Assembly (NCBI GenBank): GCA_039029315.1 | Contig: JBCCGK010000015.1 | Location: forward strand, 1-64,000 | Source of the DNA: JBCCCJ01 sp039029315 | GTDB taxonomy: Bacteria; Bacteroidota; Bacteroidia; J057 | DNA length: 64,000 bases | Direction of reading: 5' to 3' | Shown: piece after piece, positions 17,901 to 26,851 of the stretch | Layout: each line of letters begins with the position of its first letter | Position numbering within the stretch: position 1 is the stretch's first letter | Notes under the pieces: model-generated | Databases searched by the model: none | Seen by the model: only the letters and a program-made list of their open reading frames with translations | What the model was told of the DNA's origin: nothing | Program-made: the position numbers and the translations under genes

Positions 17901-19340
17901 ATGCCACAACCCAAAATCCTTACATTTCTATCCAGTCTGTCGCCGTGGGAAATACAGCGATTTCGCAAATTTGTCGCATCTCCCTTTTTCAATGCTGATG
18001 GCAGGCACCGACAGCTGCTTGAGTTGTTGTTGGAGAAGCGATCCGACGATTCGTTGGATCGGGAATTTTTGCATTCCGAGATCTTCCCCTCACCCGCTTT
18101 TGACTATGCCAGAATTACCAACCTTCTTTCAGATCTCACACGATTGGGGGAGGATTTTTTGGCCTTCTCTTGGCTAAGGGAGCGACCGCTTGACTTGCGT
18201 CTTCCATTGTTGACTGTTGTGGGAGAACGAAATCATGACAAATGGTTTCAGGCCATCAGCCGGGATATTGACGAAAAACTAGCAAGAGAATTGGGGACCA
18301 ATGAGTGGGGGTTTTTTCAACAATTTCGAGCAGACACTGCGCGCAACACCTTCTTTGTCAGTCGTGAACACCGAAAATTGGACCAAAGTCTTCCCAACAG
18401 TATCCTTGCTTTGGATCGATTCTATGTCGCGTCTATGCTCAAGGCAGTCTGCCAACTATTGAACCGACAGAATGTGATCTCTGAGGAGGGGCGAGAAGTT
18501 GAGGACATCCAAAAAACCTTTATAGAACATATGCGGCAATTTCATCATCGTTATGAGAATTATCCCATCATTCAAGGCTATTTTCTGATTTTGATGACGT
18601 TGTTGGAACCAGAAAAATCCTCCTCCTTCTTTGACCTGACGGCATTTCTGCAATACCAGCAAACGAGCCTTCCCTCCGAGGAACGAAAACCGATGTATCA
18701 GTACGCACAAAATTACTGCATCAAGCAGATCAATCGTGGCCATCGGGAGTATCTCGCAGAGTTGTTCGGTCTATATCAGGAAATGATCAATCAATCGCTT
18801 ATTTATTATCAAGGGTATATTTCTCCTGCCGATGTGAAGAACATCGTGTCGCTAGGGGTTCGATTGAGAGAATTTGAATGGACGGAGGCCTTTTTGAATC
18901 AGTTTGAGCACAAGATTGCAGAAGAATATCGAACCAATTCCATGATCTACAACCGTGCCTACCTGTATTATGGCCAAGGAAAACAGAGGGAAGCACTTCG
19001 ATTGCTGAACCAGGTTGAGTTCCAGGATGTATTTTATTATTTGGGCGCCAAATCCTTACTCTTGAAGATCTACTATGAACTCAACGATCAGGAAGGTCTG
19101 GAAGCACTGCTCCATGCGTTTGATGTTACCTTGCGGCGCCACAAACTTATCTCTGCCTATCGCAAAAAGCCATACCTTAATCTGATTCGCTTTACGAGGA
19201 AATTGAATCAATTGCGCCTAAAGGCCATTACTTATTCACCCAAAGCCTATCAACAGGCGAAATACAGGCTGCGCGAACAAATACAAGCAACACATGAGAT
19301 TGTGAACATCAATTGGTTAGAAGAGCAAATGGGGGGATAA
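17901..19340 (+). CDS. Bacteroidota-specific protein of unknown function (helical, TPR-like)
   Basis: A 479-residue cytoplasmic protein with no signal peptide or membrane segment. The N-terminus (LSPWEIQRFRKFVASPFFN) resembles a recurrent Saprospiria/Cytophagia family that I know only as hypothetical. The rest is predicted all-helical. Around residues 345-420 the pattern MIYNRAYLYYGQGKQREALRLL suggests TPR-like helix pairs. No catalytic motif is visible. It converges on the next gene with only seven bases between stops. Function unknown. Confidence 0.75.
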   Translation: MPQPKILTFLSSLSPWEIQRFRKFVASPFFNADGRHRQLLELLLEKRSDDSLDREFLHSEIFPSPAFDYARITNLLSDLTRLGEDFLAFSWLRERPLDLRLPLLTVVGERNHDKWFQAISRDIDEKLARELGTNEWGFFQQFRADTARNTFFVSREHRKLDQSLPNSILALDRFYVASMLKAVCQLLNRQNVISEEGREVEDIQKTFIEHMRQFHHRYENYPIIQGYFLILMTLLEPEKSSSFFDLTAFLQYQQTSLPSEERKPMYQYAQNYCIKQINRGHREYLAELFGLYQEMINQSLIYYQGYISPADVKNIVSLGVRLREFEWTEAFLNQFEHKIAEEYRTNSMIYNRAYLYYGQGKQREALRLLNQVEFQDVFYYLGAKSLLLKIYYELNDQEGLEALLHAFDVTLRRHKLISAYRKKPYLNLIRFTRKLNQLRLKAITYSPKAYQQAKYRLREQIQATHEIVNINWLEEQMGG

Positions 19341-19347
19341 TGATGCG

Positions 19348-20685
19348 CTATGAGGAGGAGGAGTCCCATTTGTCTGTTCCTTTTTTTATCGCCCATCTTA
19401 ATAAGTCTTCTCCCCATCTGGCAGCGATTAATCCTGTCGTGATGAGGAAAGGGAGGACTGCTACGATGAATCTCGCTTCTTCGCCGGATTCTCCGATGAT
19501 CGGCATGACAGTCAGGAAAAAGGTTGTGAACAACAGACCAAACTCCCAACTGAAAAGGAAGCGCCAATTCCTGATTGTTTTGACAAGACTTACCACTAAG
19601 AGGATAGCAAGCACATAATACAATCCTCTGACAAATGTTCGGTACCAAATCAAGAGAGGGTCTTGCGGATCATGTTTGTAGATATAGGTTCTGGGGGTAG
19701 TGAAAATGCGGATCTTCTGATACAGAATTTTCCCTGCCAATTCAGGCTTGTTGAGAATCCCACCAACAACTGCTTTGGACCGGAAGGCACTGTTCTCGGC
19801 GTGTATTTGAGTGTTGAGATTATTCCAGGCCCAGCCATACTCATTGAGAGGTGGGGCTTCTGGTTGAATCTGGGATGTGAGGTTCTTGTGATCGATCACA
19901 GGTGTCCAGGCACGAAATAGATTGGTTCCTCCATGATTGGACCAGACGACTTGCCCCTGATTATATATCAGGAGTTTGAGGTGCCATCCACCAGAGAAGA
20001 TGAGAATCGGGAGTAGATAAGCCACAAACAACCAGCGGCGTCGCGCCTGAAAATACTGATATCCACAAATCGCGATCAGAATGGGCAGCAAGGCAATCAT
20101 GAAGGGACGAGCCAGTTCGGCCATAGAAAAAAAGAATCCACCAAGAACCGCTGGGACAATGCCAAGCGCAACCCACTTCGTTTTGAGAGAAATCTGTGCG
20201 TACAAAAATCCCAGCAAAATGAAAACCGGAAGCAAGACATCATACAGTTGTGGATTTCCTGGATGTACAATCAGAATGGACTCCAGCATCAGCCATCCAA
20301 TACCAGTAGCCAGCAGCCAGGATCTTAGCGTGCCTTTGGCAAAGAATCCAGGGAGAAGCACCGCAAACACAATCCCATAGCGATAGAGATCTTCAATGAT
20401 CCACTCAATCGAGCAATAGCGCATCCAGGAATGCAATTCCAAAAAAGATAAAACGGGAGGAATCCCAGTTCGCAATTCGCGAAGATAGGTCTTGATGTCG
20501 TCCCAGTGGGTATAATCGCGAAAAGAATAGATGTGCATCCATTCTGTGACCGGAGCTGCAACCGCTTCTTGTACGGCTTCCCAGGCATAGGTTGCCAGTA
20601 TCCAGAATATCACCAGATTGACGACCACCCGATATGGGTGTAGCGCATGATGAATAGTCTGTATGAGGCTTCCAATGCGATTCAT
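19348..20685 (-). CDS. Polytopic membrane protein, GT-C glycosyltransferase-like
   Basis: A 445-residue integral membrane protein with roughly ten hydrophobic segments and a soluble stretch around residues 240-310. The layout resembles GT-C (dolichyl-phosphate-mannose-type) proteins: an early acidic loop (HWDDIKTYL) after the first helix, then many helices. I do not see a decisive catalytic motif. The upstream gene on the same strand is also a GT-C-like membrane protein, so both may act in surface polysaccharide or lipid glycosylation. Confidence in the enzymatic role is low. Confidence 0.6.
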   Translation of the reverse strand: MNRIGSLIQTIHHALHPYRVVVNLVIFWILATYAWEAVQEAVAAPVTEWMHIYSFRDYTHWDDIKTYLRELRTGIPPVLSFLELHSWMRYCSIEWIIEDLYRYGIVFAVLLPGFFAKGTLRSWLLATGIGWLMLESILIVHPGNPQLYDVLLPVFILLGFLYAQISLKTKWVALGIVPAVLGGFFFSMAELARPFMIALLPILIAICGYQYFQARRRWLFVAYLLPILIFSGGWHLKLLIYNQGQVVWSNHGGTNLFRAWTPVIDHKNLTSQIQPEAPPLNEYGWAWNNLNTQIHAENSAFRSKAVVGGILNKPELAGKILYQKIRIFTTPRTYIYKHDPQDPLLIWYRTFVRGLYYVLAILLVVSLVKTIRNWRFLFSWEFGLLFTTFFLTVMPIIGESGEEARFIVAVLPFLITTGLIAARWGEDLLRWAIKKGTDKWDSSSS

Positions 20686-20768
20686 GTATGTGTTGGGCTA
20701 GCTACTCATCTTCTTTGGGCCCTGAAATTGACACCAAAAGAAGACTTCCCTACAATGTTTCCTCCTCT

Positions 20769-22628
20769 CTATTCTTCCGGTTCGATCAATTCCAGCTTCA
20801 TATTGTCTACCCAGACTTCCTTGTCTGAGTTGGCATTCCAGAGGTGGAAGCGAAGGATAGTTTCTGGTGTTGCTTCTTTTGGGATGCGCATTTCGTATTC
20901 CAGATGATGCCATTGCCAGGGATTGGTCAGCCATTGGACGCGTGCTGTGGTTTGCTTCCAGGGTTGATTCTCCCGTTTATGTGTAGGAGATTTGAAAAAA
21001 ATGGCACTTACTTGCGCTTGTTTCCATTCATCCCACACCTTTTGCACATAGAAAACATCGGCTTGAACCCGAATCCAACTTCCTTTCTTGACATTCAGGT
21101 CTGCAAGTGAGACTTCATAGGAAGGGGAAAATTGAACCCCTCCATTGAGTAACCAGGCTTGCTTGCCATATCGAACGTTGCGTGTGGTGATTTCGCTGCT
21201 GCTGTCAGATTCGAAGTCATTGAAATAAAGGTCTCGGATCTCCATTCCGTCCAGATCCTTCAGTTCTCGTTTGACATCCAGAAAGAGACGATCTGCTTTT
21301 TTGTTATTGGTGCTCCCAAAGATTTTCCAGTAATATGCTTTGGTCATGTATTCCGAATGCCATCCGCCAGAGCTTGAATGGGCTTGCCAGGTCATCACCA
21401 GATTCAGATCAATACACAGAAGAATAAATACAATGCCAATGATTGTCAGGATCTTTTGTCGAAACATGACAGTCAGACAAGCACCTAGTGGCAAGGCGAG
21501 GAGGGCATATGATTGCACCAATGGACGCATCCCAAAACTGCCCCCATACCACCAGATACTCCAGGCAAATACCACATATAGATTCAATATCAAGAAGCTA
21601 ATGATTGGGAGAAATTGACCTCTATGATCTCGAAACAGAGGGATGAGCCCAATCAAAGACAAGGCCATCACAGGTGTGTAGACCAGCCAGCCTTTCTTAT
21701 AGCTGAACATCCCATCCCAGATGTGTGGATGCAGCCAATCAAATCCATATTCACCATAACTGTAATAGAACCAGTTGCCTGAGGCATACTTCCAATAAGT
21801 CAATTGGATCATTCCCATCACAAATGTCCCCAATCCCAACAAGAGGATATGCCGCCAGTGCGTCAGAACAAGTTGAATTTTCTGTTGCAAGCTTTCTCGA
21901 TCTTTGACCCCCCAGAAGAGAGGAATCAAGACAGACATAAGATCTGTTGGCCGCAGGATCGTGGCCCAGCCAATGGCTATCCCGAGCAAGGCAGCTACCC
22001 ACAGACGAGGTTCTTCATGCCAAAGAATTGTCAACAATAAAATTACAGCATAAAAACTGAAGAGGGCATTGTGTGTCATGGCACCATCGAAGGCCACATA
22101 ATTGAAATAGTTGGTTCCCAGGACCAACACGCCTAGTACCGTTGTCACGACAATATCCTTAAAAAATCGCAGCAAGACCTTGCGAAGAATGATCAGACCG
22201 AGGCAGGCATATACAATACAGCCCATCGCAATCCAGAATTGATAAGGCACAGAAAACCCATCTTGCGGGAGACCTTGAAGTCCGGCAGCCATATGTCCAA
22301 TCAGAAAAAATGGCAGGTACAGCAGGGCCATTCCTACAGGATAGCGCAGGACAAAGTTGCCATTTTCTGCTTGTGTGGCATGGTAAAAACTGCCAGCAGG
22401 AAAATACTGTTCAAAATTCTCATCCTTGAAGGATAAGCCTTTCAGGTCATTGTGAATGAAGATCGCCGGTAGGTATAAGTAGTAGCCGTAGACATCCCAA
22501 CTCAGGACAGCCTCAGATCCAGGTTTTTCCCATTTTGGATAGAAATGTGCTACCCGAAAGAGAACGTAAAACAGGATCAGCAGTGCTGATAGCGATAGAT
22601 AGGTGTTGGAGGTAAATAAACGTCTCAC
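20769..22628 (-). CDS. Polytopic membrane protein, GT-C-like, with C-terminal soluble beta domain
   Basis: A 619-residue protein. The first ~420 residues contain about eleven transmembrane segments with an early periplasmic loop (SWDVYGYYLYLPAIF) and the ILRPTDLMS region, typical of GT-C glycosyltransferase-like membrane proteins of Bacteroidota. Residues 440-619 are soluble and beta-rich, like a jelly-roll/carbohydrate-binding fold (RFHLWNANSDKEVWVDNMKL). It starts four bases after the dnaN stop codon, so it is cotranscribed with dnaN. Glycosyl transfer is inferred, not shown. Confidence 0.65.
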   Translation of the reverse strand: MRRLFTSNTYLSLSALLILFYVLFRVAHFYPKWEKPGSEAVLSWDVYGYYLYLPAIFIHNDLKGLSFKDENFEQYFPAGSFYHATQAENGNFVLRYPVGMALLYLPFFLIGHMAAGLQGLPQDGFSVPYQFWIAMGCIVYACLGLIILRKVLLRFFKDIVVTTVLGVLVLGTNYFNYVAFDGAMTHNALFSFYAVILLLTILWHEEPRLWVAALLGIAIGWATILRPTDLMSVLIPLFWGVKDRESLQQKIQLVLTHWRHILLLGLGTFVMGMIQLTYWKYASGNWFYYSYGEYGFDWLHPHIWDGMFSYKKGWLVYTPVMALSLIGLIPLFRDHRGQFLPIISFLILNLYVVFAWSIWWYGGSFGMRPLVQSYALLALPLGACLTVMFRQKILTIIGIVFILLCIDLNLVMTWQAHSSSGGWHSEYMTKAYYWKIFGSTNNKKADRLFLDVKRELKDLDGMEIRDLYFNDFESDSSSEITTRNVRYGKQAWLLNGGVQFSPSYEVSLADLNVKKGSWIRVQADVFYVQKVWDEWKQAQVSAIFFKSPTHKRENQPWKQTTARVQWLTNPWQWHHLEYEMRIPKEATPETILRFHLWNANSDKEVWVDNMKLELIEPEE

Positions 22629-22632
22629 ACAA

Positions 22633-23766
22633 CTACATCACATAGGAGTTGAGCATAATCGGCATGATCAGCATCAGAATATTTTCCCCATCATCCTGAA
22701 CATTGGGGAGAATAATGCCAGCGCGATTCGGTTCAGAGAGTTCTATTGTGGTTTCATCTGTATCCACATTGGTGATCACATCGAGGAGAAGCGAAGCATT
22801 GAATCCAATCTCGATGTCCTCTCCCTCATAGTGACACTTGAGTGTTTCGCGCGCTTCATTGGCAAAGTCAGGGTCCTGGGAAGAGATCTCCAGTTCACTG
22901 CCTTTGACTGCAAAACGGACTTGATGCGTACTTTTGTTGGCAAAAATGTTGACCCTTCTCAAGGTACCCAACAATTCTTGTTTAGAAATAAACAAGCGAT
23001 GCGGATTGTCAACAGGAATGACGTTTTCGTAATCGGGATATTTCTGATCTATCAGTCGACAGACTAGCAGAATATCTTCTGCCTGGAAGAAGGCATTGTT
23101 ATCATTGTATTGAATCAACAGATCTCGCATGTCATTGGGGTCCAGCGAGTTTTTGAGCAGCATCAGTGCCTTTTGTGGAACAATAAAGCTGGTAGGTTCT
23201 GAGACAGAAACATCCAGTCTTCTGTATCGAACCAGCCTGTGGGCATCAGTCGCTACAAATGTGGCTGCATGCTCCCCGAGATCAAAGTAGATGCCATTGA
23301 GGGCAGCCTTATCTTCATCACTGGAAGCGGCAAAGAGGGTCTTGGTGATGGCCTTGAACATAACATGAACCGGAATTTGCACAGATTCCGCATGTTCTGG
23401 CTTGGGAATGAGTGGGAAGTCTTCCCCGTTTTCGCCACTAATCTTGTATTTGCCATTTTCAGAACTGATCTCGATGGCAAAACTGTCCTCATCGATGATA
23501 AAGGTGATCGGCTGATCCGGAAGAGCTTTGAGAATGTCCAGGAGAATCCGAGCTGGCACTGCAACCCGGATGGCTTCTCCTCTGGCTTCAATCGACAACT
23601 TGGTTTGCATAGAAGTCTCCAGATTCGTGGTGGAGACAATCAGCGTACTGTCCGAGATCTCAAAGAGAAAATTCTCGATGATAGGTAGAACAGATCTTGA
23701 GGGAATAGCGCCCGAAATTCGACTCAACTGCCGATGAAGGGCTGCTGACGACACAATAAAGTTCAT
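22633..23766 (-). CDS. dnaN: DNA polymerase III beta subunit (sliding clamp)
   Basis: The 377-residue replication clamp tethers DNA polymerase III to DNA as a ring-shaped dimer. Recognisable segments are the N-terminal MNFIVSSAALHRQLSRISGA with PSRSVLPIIENFLFE, a central VATDAHRLVRYRR, the QKALMLLKN stretch, and the C-terminal IMPIMLNSYVM, which forms the partner-binding pocket end. Length fits the family (about 370). It is not next to dnaA or recF here, as is usual in Bacteroidota. It is followed after four bases by a membrane-protein gene and diverges from an O-methyltransferase gene. Confidence 0.97.
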   Translation of the reverse strand: MNFIVSSAALHRQLSRISGAIPSRSVLPIIENFLFEISDSTLIVSTTNLETSMQTKLSIEARGEAIRVAVPARILLDILKALPDQPITFIIDEDSFAIEISSENGKYKISGENGEDFPLIPKPEHAESVQIPVHVMFKAITKTLFAASSDEDKAALNGIYFDLGEHAATFVATDAHRLVRYRRLDVSVSEPTSFIVPQKALMLLKNSLDPNDMRDLLIQYNDNNAFFQAEDILLVCRLIDQKYPDYENVIPVDNPHRLFISKQELLGTLRRVNIFANKSTHQVRFAVKGSELEISSQDPDFANEARETLKCHYEGEDIEIGFNASLLLDVITNVDTDETTIELSEPNRAGIILPNVQDDGENILMLIMPIMLNSYVM

Positions 23767-23799
23767 AACAAGTTGCCGTTATAAGTGCAGGATACAGAA

Positions 23800-23807
23800 C
23801 AAATCTA
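23800..23807 (-). promoter_or_regulatory. -7 element (TAGATTTG) for dnaN
   Basis: TAGATTTG on the minus strand matches TAnnTTTG and lies 33 bases before the dnaN start codon at 23766. It sits in the divergent region shared with the O-methyltransferase gene. Confidence 0.55.
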
Positions 23808-23874
23808 CTAATCTTTGTTTGAAAAACTGAAAATATTTTTGGGAACTTCGCAGCACAAACGAAGAGCCTTCACT

Positions 23875-24519
23875 ATGAAACAGTTCCTTCCCACTGAAAT
23901 CCTGCACTTTGCAGAACAAATGAGCCCAGCTGAACCTGAACTTTTAGCAGCTTTGCGACGCGAGACACATGTGAAAGTCTTATATCCTCAAATGTTGTCC
24001 TCTTCCCTACAGGGGCGTTTTCTTTCTTTTTTTTCTCATGTTTTACGTCCCTCGCGGATTTTGGAGGTGGGAACTTATACTGGATATTCGTGTATCTGTC
24101 TGGCCGAAGGACTGGCGCCGGAAGGCAGGATCACTACTATCGAGATCAATCCAGAACGGAAGACACTTATCCAAAAATATCTTGAAAAAGCAGAGCTTTT
24201 GGACAAAGTTGAGCTACGGATCGGTTCCGCTCTGGAAATTCTTCCCGGCTTGACTGATACCTATGATTTGGCATTTTTGGATGCGGACAAGGCACATTAC
24301 CCAGAATATGTCGATATGATTGTTCCCTTGCTTGCTCCTCATGGCATGTTGATCATAGACAACGTTTTGTGGCATGGCAAGGTCCTTCAAGCAACGAAGA
24401 TGACCAAAGAGGTCAAGGGGATTCGAAAGATGTTGAAAGCAATACAATCAGATCCTCGAATTGAGCAGGTTTTTCTTCCATTATGGGATGGTTGGTCCCT
24501 GGTTCGCAAAATGTCCTGA
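23875..24519 (+). CDS. Class I SAM-dependent O-methyltransferase (COMT-like)
   Basis: A 214-residue soluble methyltransferase of the bacterial catechol/caffeoyl-CoA O-methyltransferase type. SAM-binding motif I is ILEVGTYTGYS, the acidic residue after beta2 is in TTIEINPE, and the metal-binding region contains LAFLDADKAHY and IIDNVLWHGKV. These small metal-dependent enzymes methylate catechol-like hydroxyls; the substrate is unknown. I chose the ATG at 23875, which gives the family's usual N-terminus (MKQFLPTEIL). A TTG at 23815 would add 20 residues and lies on the promoter region. Confidence 0.88.
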   Translation: MKQFLPTEILHFAEQMSPAEPELLAALRRETHVKVLYPQMLSSSLQGRFLSFFSHVLRPSRILEVGTYTGYSCICLAEGLAPEGRITTIEINPERKTLIQKYLEKAELLDKVELRIGSALEILPGLTDTYDLAFLDADKAHYPEYVDMIVPLLAPHGMLIIDNVLWHGKVLQATKMTKEVKGIRKMLKAIQSDPRIEQVFLPLWDGWSLVRKMS

Positions 24520-24649
24520 TTTCAATCCAATTCTTACAAGGGTTTTTGCGTTCTATAAGATAAGGATGTTTGATCGCCCCGCTAGTGGTTAGAATTTTCA
24601 CACCCAATTGGTTAACTTTCCATCACCTACAGTTAATCCGAAAAGACCT

Positions 24650-26488
24650 ATGTACGCAAAGGCAGCCCTGATTTTTCTCCTTGGGATCTGTACCAATCTC
24701 TCTTTGTGGGGACAGCAAGTTCCTGCTCAAATTGAGTATTGTGGCACAACCCTTCACCTTGCTCCTGGTGTTCAAACCCAAATTTCTGAATACATCAGTC
24801 AGATTTATAAGAGTCCTCGCTATTTCAATGAAATGGTTCGGCGGGCCCATCTATACATGCCAATGATAGAGCAGGCGTTCCGTGGAGAACGGATTCCTGA
24901 GGATCTGAAATACATCGCCATCCAGGAGAGTGGACTCCGGCCGTCTGTTGTCTCTTCTTCACAAGCAGTCGGATTTTGGCAATTCAAGGAACCAACTGCA
25001 CATGATATGGGCTTGATGGTCAACGACAAAGTCGATGAACGACAGCACATTTATCGTGCCTCCCAGGCAGCAGCAAAATACCTGTCAAATGCCAACTGGG
25101 ACTTTAATAATTGGATATATGCGGTCATTGCGTACTATGAAGGCCCCACAGGTTCTGTCAAGCACACAGACCCCCAATACTATGGAAAGGACACCATGAA
25201 GATAGAGGAAGGGTTTCATTGGTATGCCCTGAAAGCAATCGCGCACAAATTGGCGTATGAAGATGCTGTCCAAAATCAAATGCGTTCTGGCCTGCGGCTG
25301 GAAGCCCATAATGCCGATGGAGGGACGAGTGTTCGACAATTGATTGCCTCCCATGATGTGGAAGATGAAAGTTTTTATCGCCACAATCCCTGGTTACTCG
25401 AATCGAAAAAACTTCCCAAAGACGGGATCTTTATGTATTTCGTCCCTAAAGAAGGAGGACAAACAATCCAAATGGGACAATCCACAGATGCTTCTCCTCA
25501 AGAAAAACCCGCCTCTCTTGTGATTCAGGATATGACAACAACTGAGATGGAGCTTGCACAGGCAGAAGCTGATCCGATACCGGTTCCGGCCCCCTCACAA
25601 GAAAGCGAGCAAAGTCCTGTTTTGCCGACTCCTACACCTGCTACTGCTTCTCTGTCAGAAATGGCTCTTCCACCCTCTCAATATCCCGGCGCAAGGAGCA
25701 AATTGCCAGAGAATGCTTCAGGCTATGTGGTCTTTGACTTGTCTCAGGATTTGCATTACAATCATCAATACATTCATTTCGACGGGTCCAAAACCATGAC
25801 CCAAATCGCCGATCGCTATAGCCGAAGGTTAAGCCAACTGCTTGTGTGGAATGGCCTGCTTCCTGGCCAACAACCTGTCGTGGGGAGCATGGTCTATTTG
25901 ATGAAACCTTCCAAACAGGAATACCACATTGTTCGCATAGGAGAATCCCTGGAAGACATTGGGAGATTGCATTTGATCAAGCCCCGGAAACTTCAGAAAC
26001 TCAACAACCAAAAGAAGAACAACAAAGAAATATATGTTGGCCAAAAATTGTATCTGAAGAAGCGGAAGCCCAAAAATGAAAAAATGATCGTCTTGCGCGC
26101 TCCGGAGTTTGGGCCTTCTCCAACAGTCAACATGCCAGATGCAGAGAACCAACCATCCGCTGCCCAACCAGCAGGGGAATCCTCTTCTCCCAATCAAGCG
26201 ACTGCTTCTTATCAAGATGTGCGGATTACAGATCAAGCAAGCTCCAACGAAACACAAATCTCTGTTGAAGCAGGAGAGCCTTCTGTCAAGGAGGTGAAAA
26301 CACGTTGGATCACCCACCGGGTCCGAGAAGGAGAGACCTTATGGCAAATTTCTCAAAAGTACGGGACCAAAGTCGAGATCATCAAGATGATCAACAAGAT
26401 GAATTCTGATTCAATTTCGGAAGGACAGTCCCTTCGCATACTGGCCAAGGAAGAATTCTTGCTCAAGCTGCGCCAGTCACGTCAATAA
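24650..26488 (+). CDS. Membrane-bound lytic murein transglycosylase D-like protein with LysM repeats
   Basis: A 612-residue exported muramidase-type enzyme that cleaves peptidoglycan glycan strands to 1,6-anhydro products. A signal peptide (to about residue 22) is followed by a lytic transglycosylase domain with catalytic Glu93 in IQESGLRPS, the AVGFWQFKEPTA motif and YAVIAYYEG. After a Pro/Ser-rich linker come three LysM-type modules near residues 377, 424 and 554; the last is clearest (REGETLWQISQKYG). I chose the ATG at 24650 because a TTG at 24608 falls on the TAACTTTC promoter-like element. Confidence 0.9.
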   Translation: MYAKAALIFLLGICTNLSLWGQQVPAQIEYCGTTLHLAPGVQTQISEYISQIYKSPRYFNEMVRRAHLYMPMIEQAFRGERIPEDLKYIAIQESGLRPSVVSSSQAVGFWQFKEPTAHDMGLMVNDKVDERQHIYRASQAAAKYLSNANWDFNNWIYAVIAYYEGPTGSVKHTDPQYYGKDTMKIEEGFHWYALKAIAHKLAYEDAVQNQMRSGLRLEAHNADGGTSVRQLIASHDVEDESFYRHNPWLLESKKLPKDGIFMYFVPKEGGQTIQMGQSTDASPQEKPASLVIQDMTTTEMELAQAEADPIPVPAPSQESEQSPVLPTPTPATASLSEMALPPSQYPGARSKLPENASGYVVFDLSQDLHYNHQYIHFDGSKTMTQIADRYSRRLSQLLVWNGLLPGQQPVVGSMVYLMKPSKQEYHIVRIGESLEDIGRLHLIKPRKLQKLNNQKKNNKEIYVGQKLYLKKRKPKNEKMIVLRAPEFGPSPTVNMPDAENQPSAAQPAGESSSPNQATASYQDVRITDQASSNETQISVEAGEPSVKEVKTRWITHRVREGETLWQISQKYGTKVEIIKMINKMNSDSISEGQSLRILAKEEFLLKLRQSRQ

Positions 26489-26633
26489 TTCGGTGCTCAG
26501 AGGATTTTCTTTCACATGCTGATTGATTTCACCTGAAAGCGTGTGTATGATTGCTCAGGAGAGTGAACCGAAAAAAAGCCTCGATTTATTGGACGATAAG
26601 AAACCGGAGAATCAGAGTGGAAAATTCTGAATT

Positions 26634-26801
26634 CTCAGAGACTTTTGGGAATCTGTTCTGAGAATTTTTAGAATGTGTTTTTTTCTCAGGCAAAGCTCTT
26701 TTTTGTTCGCATAGTAGGGCTATAGGAGCAAAAAAAACCGCCGGATGAGGAAAAAAGACGTATACAAAAAATACGTAACAGATGTTCAAACAGTCTCTCT
26801 G
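26634..26801. repeat. Inverted-repeat element, copy A (within gene-free 26489-26851)
   Basis: Bases 26751-26798 match 36909-36956 at 43 of 48 positions. Imperfect inverted ends (CAGAGACT near 26636 and AGTCTCTCTG ending at 26801) bracket about 168 bases. Compared with the 82-bp copy B it has about 85 extra internal bases. It lies in the 363-base gene-free gap between the lytic transglycosylase and typA stops. I see no coding sequence there. Confidence 0.6.
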
Positions 26802-26851
26802 ATGTGGGAAGGATAACAAGAGATGTCAGGTTCTGCTGATGATTCCAGTCT